From CAYZUC01 sp964481705 (GTDB lineage Bacteria; Bacillota; Clostridia; Lachnospirales; Lachnospiraceae): a DNA stretch of 12,993 nt. The translations under genes and the position numbers were made by a program. The notes beneath the pieces were generated by a model. The model was given only the letters and a program-made list of their open reading frames with translations, made no database searches and was not told the origin of the DNA. Location: NCBI GenBank assembly GCA_964481705.1, contig CAYZUC010000079.1, positions 1 to 12,993 on the forward strand, written 5' to 3'. Shown here piece by piece: positions 5,616 to 11,805 of the stretch (its first letter is position 1; each line of letters opens with the position of its first letter).

Positions 5616-7633
5616 GTTAATAACATCATGATATCGTTACTTCTCTGAATAAACTTTGTCATTTCTTCCGGTGCAAGCTGTTTATGGGACAGCATCGCAA
5701 GATCATATAACTGTTCGCAAATCATTGGAGTATTCTCATCATCGCCAGCCTCCATTACATACTGAACCAATGGATGATTAGCATTGAGTGTCAGAGTTGC
5801 TCCTGTCTCACCGCCAAAAATACTCGGATCCATACCAGGCTGAGCATACATCTTCATCATATCAGCCATTCTTCTGCTTTCCTCAGATAACGTTACAACA
5901 GAAGAAACCTTCTTATTCTTCAGCTTCTCAATCTTAACTTCCAGTTTCTCTTTCTTCAGCTTTTTCTTTAAGATTTTCTGGATTTCTTCTGCCTTTGTCT
6001 GAAGCTTCTCTTCTTCCTTCTTAGAGGTCTTAGACTTCATAGTGTCCGTAACATCCGCATCAATGCGAAGGAATTTGACTCCTTCATTCTTGCTCTCGAG
6101 TTGTTGTACGAAAGGCTGATCAATATTATCCGGAAGCATAACTGCTACCATCTTGGCTGCGCGGAACATATTAATGTACTGGCTCTGCTGCTTCTCATCT
6201 GTTACATAATAGATAATCTTGTCTTTCTTCTCTTCTGTATCAGACTCCTTACTATCATCCGTCGTATCTGCGTCAGCATCCTCCACAACTTCCGCATCAA
6301 TTTTCTCTCCTGTCTCAGCATCCGTTGCCGTTGCATTTTCATCCTCTTCTGTATCCTGAGGCTTGATTTCAAGGCATTCAGGTAATGTCATATACTTACC
6401 ATCAAAATCCTTAAAGAGAATGTAATCGTTCATTTTTTCACAGAACTTATCATCCTTCAGACAGCCAAACTTAATAAATGGGCTGATGTCATCCCAGTAC
6501 TTCTCATAGGTTTCCTTCTCCGTCTTACACATTCCGGAAAGCTTGTCTGCTACCTTCTTTGAGATATACTCTGAAATCTTTTTCACAAATCCATCATTCT
6601 GCAAAGCACTTCTTGATACATTTAGCGGAAGATCCGGACAATCGATCACACCCTTTAACAACATCAGGAATTCCGGAATCACTTCTTTAATATTATCTGC
6701 AATAAACACTTGGTTATTATAGAGCTTGATGGTTCCTTCAATGGATTCATACTCCATATTAATCTTAGGGAAATACAGAATACCTTTCAAATTAAATGGG
6801 TAATCCATATTCAAATGAATCCAGAATAAAGGCTCTTTATAGTCCATAAACACCTTACGATAGAATTCCTTGTACTCTTCCTCAGTACACTCATTGGGAT
6901 GTTTCGTCCAGAGCGGTGTTGTATCATTCAGTGGCTTTGGCGCTTCCGGCTCCTTAGGTTCTTCGCCTTCTTTTGGCTCCTCTACCTTCGGTGGTTCTGC
7001 ATTGGCATTGGTCAGATAAATCTCTGTCGGCATAAAAGAACAATACTTTTTAATCACCTCACGAGCTTTATATTCATTACAGAACTCCAAGCTGTCTTCA
7101 TTTAGATGAAGCGTAATCTCCGTACCAATCGTCGTCTTTGTACCGTCTGACATATCGTACTCTGTTCCACCATCGCAATCCCAATGTACAGGAGTCGAGC
7201 CTTCTTTATAAGATAGCGTATCAATGGAAACCTGATCTGCTACCATAAATGCAGAATAGAAACCTAATCCAAAATGACCAATAATTTGATCCTCGTTTGT
7301 TTTGTCCTTATATTTCTCAAGGAAATCAGTTGCACCGGAAAAAGCGATCTGTGTAATATACTCTTCCACCTCATCAGCTGTCATTCCAAGTCCATTATCA
7401 ATGAATTTCAATGTCTTGTCCTTGTCGTTTACAATGACTTCAACCTTGTCCTTCTGACCTTCCGGGCGATTGTACTCACCCATCATCTCAAGCTTCTTCA
7501 GCTTAGTGATAGCATCACAACCATTTGAAATTAACTCTCTGTAGAAAATATCGTGATCCGAATACATCCATTTCTTAATAATCGGAAAAATATTTTCACT
7601 GCTGATTGACAAATTACCATGTTTTTCTGACAT
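5609..7633 (-). CDS. htpG: Molecular chaperone HtpG (bacterial Hsp90)
   Basis: The product is 674 residues, longer than E. coli HtpG (624). The GHKL ATPase domain shows RELISNGCDAITK (E33 and N37), DNGLGMT (D79), IGHFGLGFYSAFMVADQV and GTEITLHL. The middle domain has LYNNQVFIADN and NVSRSALQNDG with the ATP-contacting Arg at about 341. The C-terminal dimerisation domain ends without an MEEVD tail, as expected for bacteria. Hsp90 is an ATP-driven cytoplasmic dimeric chaperone. Two acidic low-complexity inserts are unusual: a Glu/Pro/Lys-rich stretch at about 212-234 between N and M domains, and about 50 residues at 424-472 before IIYYVTDEK. ATG at 7633 is preferred (SD AAGGAAG, 10 nt away); an in-frame GTG two codons upstream is too close to the SD. 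It has its own promoter and a CIRCE operator, so HrcA heat-shock control is expected. Confidence 0.96.
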   Translation of the reverse strand: MSEKHGNLSISSENIFPIIKKWMYSDHDIFYRELISNGCDAITKLKKLEMMGEYNRPEGQKDKVEVIVNDKDKTLKFIDNGLGMTADEVEEYITQIAFSGATDFLEKYKDKTNEDQIIGHFGLGFYSAFMVADQVSIDTLSYKEGSTPVHWDCDGGTEYDMSDGTKTTIGTEITLHLNEDSLEFCNEYKAREVIKKYCSFMPTEIYLTNANAEPPKVEEPKEGEEPKEPEAPKPLNDTTPLWTKHPNECTEEEYKEFYRKVFMDYKEPLFWIHLNMDYPFNLKGILYFPKINMEYESIEGTIKLYNNQVFIADNIKEVIPEFLMLLKGVIDCPDLPLNVSRSALQNDGFVKKISEYISKKVADKLSGMCKTEKETYEKYWDDISPFIKFGCLKDDKFCEKMNDYILFKDFDGKYMTLPECLEIKPQDTEEDENATATDAETGEKIDAEVVEDADADTTDDSKESDTEEKKDKIIYYVTDEKQQSQYINMFRAAKMVAVMLPDNIDQPFVQQLESKNEGVKFLRIDADVTDTMKSKTSKKEEEKLQTKAEEIQKILKKKLKKEKLEVKIEKLKNKKVSSVVTLSEESRRMADMMKMYAQPGMDPSIFGGETGATLTLNANHPLVQYVMEAGDDENTPMICEQLYDLAMLSHKQLAPEEMTKFIQRSNDIMMLLTK

Positions 7634-7681
7634 ATTCACTACACTTCCTTACTATAATATTTTAAAATTTCCTACTTCCTT

Positions 7682-7710
7682 ATTTTAAGACGGCATAATT
7701 TAAAAGTCAA
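7682..7710 (-). promoter_or_regulatory. Sigma-A promoter of htpG
   Basis: On the minus strand TTGACT (7705-7710) and TAAAAT (7682-7687) are separated by exactly 17 bp, each one mismatch from consensus. Transcription would start near 7675, giving a leader of about 40 nt. The leader contains two copies of AAGGAAGT, the second of which is the SD. The CIRCE operator lies 7 bp upstream of the -35. Confidence 0.85.
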
Positions 7711-7717
7711 TAAAATT

Positions 7718-7744
7718 TTAGCACTCAGGTGGGCTGAGTGCTAA
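7718..7744 (-). promoter_or_regulatory. CIRCE operator (HrcA binding site) upstream of htpG
   Basis: TTAGCACTC and GAGTGCTAA flank a 9-bp spacer, an exact match to the CIRCE consensus bound by the heat-shock repressor HrcA. It lies just upstream of the htpG -35 rather than at or downstream of the transcription start, where CIRCE is more often found. It is the clearest regulatory site in the window and places htpG in the HrcA regulon. hrcA itself is not in this window. Confidence 0.95.
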
Positions 7745-7815
7745 CAATTCCCTGTAATCGTGATAAATACAGCGTTTTCACATTTCTAAAATTTTTATTA
7801 ACCGCATAATTACGA

Positions 7816-8877
7816 TTAACTATCAAAGCATTTGTTGTATACGTCAAAGAAATTTGTGGTTGTAATCTTATCATTTTCTTCAAAAGACAATTCATTCCAC
7901 AATTCTTCATTCAAATTGGAATACAATCCCTTTACAAATTCATCATATACCTGATTAAAGGATTCATTCTTTCGCTGTTCCACTATCTTAATCTTATTTG
8001 CATCTGTTTCGTCACGATCAAACGTACTGGTACATTTGATGATATGATATCCATACTCTGTCTCAACAAGGTCACTGATTTGATCGGTATCGAGATTGAA
8101 TGCAGCTTCTTCAAAGCTTTGTGGCATACTTCCCTTACCAAAAGCATACGTACTCTTCTCGTCCTCATTATACTCTTCAATTAGCTGGTCAAAATCATCG
8201 CCCTTACGTGCAAGTGATAAGACCTTCTGCGCCCTTTGCTTTGCTGCCTTTTTTTGGCTCTCCGTATATTCAACCTTCTTGCCATCGCCGTCCAGTGCAT
8301 ATGTTTTAATCAAAATCGCTTTCACAGCGATTGTTCTGGCTTCATCATCACTGATTTCAGGATTGACATCTCTGGTTATCTCCGAATACACCTTATTCAC
8401 AAGTGCATACTCTCCATACAGCTTTTTCACCAATTCCAAATCAATGCTCATGGATTCCACTTCTTCAGCGCTTAATCCACTTAAGTACTCAGCAGCTGCC
8501 TTGTCTACCAGCTTATTCTCCTGTTCTGAAAGAGTAATACCCCTATCCTCTGCAAGAAGTGTCATTACCTTAATCTGAGCCAGCCGCGCCAAGATGGTAT
8601 CCTTAAGCTGTGTGCCAAGGGTTACTCCTCCAAGATCCTCCTGCCATATCTCATTTCCAAAAACGCTCTCATATTGATCTTGGAGTGTTCTCATATAGAC
8701 TGTCATCTCAGGAATGGTACAAGATGCATGGTTAATACGAAATATCTCATCCGCCTTAAAATCTGTTGTTAGTACAATTTCTGTCTTCTTTTCTGCTTTC
8801 TGACAACCGGTCAGCGAACCAACTGTCATGAGTCCGATACAGCAAAAGCAGCATACTTGTTGTAATTTCTTATTCAT
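7816..8877 (-). CDS. Parvulin-like (PrsA/SurA-type) lipoprotein, putative foldase
   Basis: The 353-residue protein starts with a short basic stretch and a hydrophobic core ending in the lipobox LTGC, so Cys25 should be lipidated and the protein held on the outer face of the membrane. A SurA-like helical region (about 40-180) precedes a PpiC-type rotamase domain (about 183-283), with GKGSMPQSFEEAAFNLDTDQ and the conserved YGYHIIK near its end. Family members fold secreted proteins. The usual HIL motif at the start of the domain reads AIL here (Ala187), so proline isomerase activity is doubtful. The signal peptide has four extra cysteines (9, 10, 12, 13). The start is ATG 8877 with AGGA 9 nt upstream, inside the end of the preceding gene. 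Only 3 nt separate it from the FAD dehydrogenase stop, so the two are one operon. No clear terminator follows it before htpG. Confidence 0.85.
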   Translation of the reverse strand: MNKKLQQVCCFCCIGLMTVGSLTGCQKAEKKTEIVLTTDFKADEIFRINHASCTIPEMTVYMRTLQDQYESVFGNEIWQEDLGGVTLGTQLKDTILARLAQIKVMTLLAEDRGITLSEQENKLVDKAAAEYLSGLSAEEVESMSIDLELVKKLYGEYALVNKVYSEITRDVNPEISDDEARTIAVKAILIKTYALDGDGKKVEYTESQKKAAKQRAQKVLSLARKGDDFDQLIEEYNEDEKSTYAFGKGSMPQSFEEAAFNLDTDQISDLVETEYGYHIIKCTSTFDRDETDANKIKIVEQRKNESFNQVYDEFVKGLYSNLNEELWNELSFEENDKITTTNFFDVYNKCFDS

Positions 8878-8880
8878 TCT

Positions 8881-10293
8881 CTATTTTCCTGTCTGATTTC
8901 TCTTATTCATAATGCTTCTTGCCACACTGATACCATTTGCAGAAGCCTGTTGTAGTCCCCTAGTAACACTTGCACCGTCTCCAATCGCACGCAAACCACT
9001 AACGCTTGTCTCAAAGTCAGTATTGACCACTACCTTGTTGGAATAGAACTTTACTTCAACTCCATATAGCAGCGTTTCATCACTTGCAAGTCCTGGAGTG
9101 ACCTTATCCAGAGCCAGAATCATCTCCTCGATATCAATCATGATTCTGTGTGGAAATACCAGCGATAAATCTCCAGGAACAGCGTCTTTCAGTGTCGGTA
9201 TTAGATTATTTCTACATAAGCGTTCTTCATTGGTTCTTCTTCCTCTCCGAAAGTCTCCAAAGGTCTGAACCAGAATCTTTCCACCACAAAGCATATTGGA
9301 AAGCTGTGCAATTTGTTTACCATACTCAATCGGTGTCTTAAACGGCTTTGTAAAGTTCTTAGATACCAAAATTGCAAAATTGGTATTACTGGTCTTCCTG
9401 TCCTGAGATTTATAGGCATGACCATTTACAACTGCCAGATTATCATCATAATACTCAGTCGCGACTTCACCAGAAGGGTTTGTACAGAAGGTTCTGACTT
9501 TATCATCAAAGGTCGGGGTATGATATACAAGTTTTGCTTCATATAAATTCTCATTTAAGAATTGCATAATTTCATCACGAACTTCTACACGTACACCGAC
9601 ATCAACCGTTCCAACCTTAGTCTCAATTCCATATTGCTCACAAATATGGCTAAACCAGTTCGCGCCTTCTCTTCCGACTCCTGCCACAATCTCATCAGCA
9701 AAAAACTGTTCTCCCTGCTCCGTAATAACGCCTTTTGCAATGCCGTCTTCAATCAGAATATCCTTAACCATGGTCTGGAATTTCATTTCCACACCGATCT
9801 CTTCCAAGTGCTGTTGCAATCTGGTATAGATTTTATAGCCTTCCTCTGTACCCAGATGTCGAATAGGACACTCTATCAGCTTTAGATTCGCATTAATTGC
9901 CTTACGACGAATCTCACGAATTTCTTTCTCCTTGCCAACTCCATAAACATTGGTATCAGCACCAAATTTCAAGTATATTTTATCGGATTCGCCAATCAAC
10001 TCCAATGCTTTATCATAGCCCAGAATCTCGGGGAGATTGCCTCCTACGTCCGGAGACAGTGAAAGCTTTCCATCTGAAAATGCACCAGCTCCCGCAAATC
10101 CGGTGGTTATCGAACACGGTTGACATCCAACACATTCCTTCGTTACTCTTTTTGGACATTGACGCTTTTCGATGGAACGTCCCTTCTCTATTATCAGTAC
10201 CTTTAATGACGGGTCTTTATCCAGCAGCTCATATGCGCAAAAAATCCCTGATGGTCCTGCGCCGATGATAATCACATCATATCTCCTATCCAT
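8881..10293 (-). CDS. FAD-dependent dehydrogenase (NAD(P)/FAD oxidoreductase, COG2509-like)
   Basis: The protein has 470 residues and opens with a Rossmann FAD-binding motif, DVIIIGAGPSGIFCAYEL (GxGxxG at 11-16), with the acidic residue after the second strand at E36 (LIIEKG). A cysteine cluster follows, C46-x7-C54-x2-C57-x2-C60, then GFAGAGAFSDGKLSLS, a block typical of the uncharacterised FAD-dependent dehydrogenases of COG2509. The C-terminal FAD-contact motif is GDGASVTRGLQQASANGISVARSI. No membrane segment is seen, so it is probably cytoplasmic. The substrate is unknown; the Cys cluster could hold a metal, an Fe-S centre or redox disulfides. The start is ATG 10293 with AAAGGAG 6 nt upstream. 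It is the first gene of an operon with the parvulin-like lipoprotein. It is not a classical thioredoxin reductase, since no CxxC lies between the FAD and NAD domains. Confidence 0.85.
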   Translation of the reverse strand: MDRRYDVIIIGAGPSGIFCAYELLDKDPSLKVLIIEKGRSIEKRQCPKRVTKECVGCQPCSITTGFAGAGAFSDGKLSLSPDVGGNLPEILGYDKALELIGESDKIYLKFGADTNVYGVGKEKEIREIRRKAINANLKLIECPIRHLGTEEGYKIYTRLQQHLEEIGVEMKFQTMVKDILIEDGIAKGVITEQGEQFFADEIVAGVGREGANWFSHICEQYGIETKVGTVDVGVRVEVRDEIMQFLNENLYEAKLVYHTPTFDDKVRTFCTNPSGEVATEYYDDNLAVVNGHAYKSQDRKTSNTNFAILVSKNFTKPFKTPIEYGKQIAQLSNMLCGGKILVQTFGDFRRGRRTNEERLCRNNLIPTLKDAVPGDLSLVFPHRIMIDIEEMILALDKVTPGLASDETLLYGVEVKFYSNKVVVNTDFETSVSGLRAIGDGASVTRGLQQASANGISVARSIMNKRNQTGK

Positions 10294-10364
10294 ACCGATC
10301 TCCTTTCACGTCAATCGTAATTTCAAAGTCATTTTCAACGAAATCGAAAGCACTCACACCTATA

Positions 10365-10393
10365 ATTGTATAACGAACTATCTAACATGACCA
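10365..10393 (-). promoter_or_regulatory. Candidate promoter for the FAD dehydrogenase operon
   Basis: On the minus strand TGGTCA (10388-10393) and TACAAT (10365-10370) are 17 bp apart; four and five of six bases match consensus. The leader would be about 65 nt. The -35 touches the edge of a 38-bp palindrome (10391-10428), so a protein bound there could affect this promoter. No better candidate is seen in this divergent gap. Confidence 0.4.
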
Positions 10394-10428
10394 GTAGAAA
10401 TATCTAAAATTTTTATGATATTTACTGG
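10391..10428. repeat. 38-bp imperfect palindrome in the divergent intergenic region
   Basis: CCAGTA-(GA)-AATATC at 10391-10404 pairs with GATATTTACTGG at 10417-10428: 12 bp with a 2-nt bulge and a 12-nt AT-rich centre. On the plus strand it is followed by ATAGGCTTTTCTTTTCT, so as RNA it could act as a weak terminator or attenuator ahead of the small membrane protein gene. As DNA it could be a repressor operator shared by the two divergent genes. The rest of the 204-bp gap (10294-10497) holds only promoter-like elements, including a plus-strand TATAAT at 10361-10366 and TACAAT at 10458-10463, neither with a good -35. Confidence 0.55.
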
Positions 10429-10497
10429 ATAGGCTTTTCTTTTCTATTAAATAGTATTACAATGAAATCTATAAATAACCTGATAAGGAGGAATATG

Positions 10498-10881
10498 ATG
10501 GCAAAGAAGCTTGGCAAATTTCTGGCTCTTGCTGCAGTAGTCAGTGCTGCTGCCGGTGCCTACTACTATTATAAGACAAAAGAAGATGCGCAAAACGACT
10601 TTGATGACTTTGATGATGATTTAAATGAGGATTTAGACGACTTCCTTCAGAAAGATTCTGATTCTGATTCCGACTCGAAGAGAGAGTATGTACCTTTAAA
10701 TTTCTCCAAAGAAACTGTCGACGAAGCAAAAGAGACGATCAAGAAAGCCGGCGAGAGTGTTGAAGATGCTGTTGCTGATACCATTGACCAGGTCGCTAAT
10801 GTTGTAAAACAGGACGAGTCTGAAAAGGTGGAGGAGTTTACGTTTGACGATTTGGAGCAAAAAGAGTCAAAAGACGAATAA
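10498..10881 (+). CDS. Small acidic single-pass membrane protein of unknown function
   Basis: I do not recognise this gene. From ATG 10498 it encodes 127 residues; AAGGAGG at 10485-10491 is 6 nt upstream, while the ATG at 10495 is only 3 nt away and the one at 10462 has no SD. A basic start (MAKKLGKF) and a hydrophobic, alanine-rich segment (about 8-25, ending AAGAYYYYK) suggest an N-terminal anchor or uncleaved signal. Next is a very acidic stretch (FDDFDDDLNEDLDDF, then Asp-Ser repeats), and then a probably amphipathic helix with a heptad-like pattern (ETVDEAKETIKKAGESVEDA to about residue 105) and another acidic end. The layout recalls small YtxH-like envelope proteins, but no signature confirms this. 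It is monocistronic, divergent from the FAD dehydrogenase operon and followed by a good terminator. The positive-inside rule would put the acidic tail outside the cell. Confidence 0.8.
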   Translation: MAKKLGKFLALAAVVSAAAGAYYYYKTKEDAQNDFDDFDDDLNEDLDDFLQKDSDSDSDSKREYVPLNFSKETVDEAKETIKKAGESVEDAVADTIDQVANVVKQDESEKVEEFTFDDLEQKESKDE

Positions 10882-10902
10882 ATGAAATCATTCACATATG
10901 AT

Positions 10903-10937
10903 AAATGAGGGGCAATCAGCCCCTCATTTTATTTTCC
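10903..10937 (+). terminator. Terminator after the small membrane protein gene
   Basis: AAATGAGGGGC (10903-10913) and GCCCCTCATTT (10919-10929) form a perfect 11-bp stem with a 5-nt loop, followed on the plus strand by TTTATTTTCC. The last stem base is also the first base of the stop codon (10929-10931) of the convergent DUF2225 gene. On the minus strand the tail TATCATATG is poor in T runs. Confidence 0.85.
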
Positions 10938-11786
10938 CTGTTGTTTCTTAATCTGTACCATAAGCATATCTTTCAGATTCCTTGCCTTATCCTTCATACG
11001 ATTATTCGCTGATGGAGATATCAGAATCCCTGACACAAGCTTTGCGGCCACATCCAACTGATCGAATCGCATACTCATCACGGCTATTAGATAATCCACG
11101 GTCGACTCATCCATACCGCACATTGGAAATCCTTCTGATTGTCTGGCTGCAAGAAACCCTTCCAAGGCATTCTTTAGTAATTCATTTTCTTCTTCCTGGC
11201 TCTCACTCTTAAGCTTATCATAATTTGGTTCATCCTCATCCAGATTCTCAATCTTTCCACGAACTACCCAAGCCATTTTGAGACATATGTAAGCCTTTTC
11301 GCTGCTCTTCCCACGTTTTACGATGGCATTTGCAAGTGCCAGCTTATACCGTTCAATCGCCTCATCATAAGTATAGATATCACCTGTTGTCGGATTGTTA
11401 TGAAAATTCTTTGTAATATTTGCCACTACCAGCTTAGCCTGCGGAGTTGTAATATACTGAAAGTATCTCGAAAGAGCTGCATAACCGCAAAACGGGCAGA
11501 GAATAACATCATATTTTAAAGAATCAATAATGTCATACTTCGGCCTAAGATCCATGTCTGTTCCAATGAGCTTTGCTTTACCGATCTTAACTGTCTTCGA
11601 GCGAAACTCCTTGTCACACACGGGACAGGTATGCGTCTTTGCAAAAACAAAATCAGATTCTTGAAATTGAGGCGTAGCTGCTACGGAAGCTTCCTTTTTG
11701 TCATTTTTTCCACTTGCGTCCTTGAAAATATCCGTATTCTCAAGGTTCCCCAAACCAAAACCCTCTAATCCTGATAAAATTCCCAT
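10929..11786 (-). CDS. DUF2225 family protein with zinc-ribbon-like cysteines
   Basis: The 285-residue protein has the layout of DUF2225 proteins, which are common in Clostridia and of unknown function. After a short, probably flexible N-terminus (about 1-45), two CxxC knuckles, THTCPVCDKEF (C54, C57) and DVILCPFCGYAALSRYF (C97, C100), should bind one zinc. The rest (about 115-285) is helical and TPR-like, with YDEAIERYKLALANA and a conserved-looking WVVRGKIENLDED region, suggesting a scaffold role. No signal peptide or membrane segment is seen. The start is ATG 11786 with GGAGGG 6 nt upstream. It sits 19 nt behind glnS and is probably cotranscribed with it. The family is assigned from the cysteine layout and neighbouring residues; the cellular role is not known. 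Confidence 0.85.
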   Translation of the reverse strand: MGILSGLEGFGLGNLENTDIFKDASGKNDKKEASVAATPQFQESDFVFAKTHTCPVCDKEFRSKTVKIGKAKLIGTDMDLRPKYDIIDSLKYDVILCPFCGYAALSRYFQYITTPQAKLVVANITKNFHNNPTTGDIYTYDEAIERYKLALANAIVKRGKSSEKAYICLKMAWVVRGKIENLDEDEPNYDKLKSESQEEENELLKNALEGFLAARQSEGFPMCGMDESTVDYLIAVMSMRFDQLDVAAKLVSGILISPSANNRMKDKARNLKDMLMVQIKKQQGK

Positions 11787-11805
11787 AGTAAGCCCTCCAG
11801 TTACA

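Noticed and set aside
7725..7910. 61-codon minus-strand frame spanning the lipoprotein 3' end and CIRCE
   Set aside because: It is out of frame with the lipoprotein gene, ends in the regulatory region and has no SD or domain.
8096..8578. 160-codon open frame on the plus strand opposite the parvulin-like lipoprotein
   Set aside because: It lies fully antisense to a well-supported gene, has a Ser-rich low-complexity translation, no SD and no known domain.
10346..10354. Second CIRCE upstream of the FAD dehydrogenase
   Set aside because: Only one half resembling GAGTGCTTT is present; there is no matching TTAGCACTC at a 9-bp distance.
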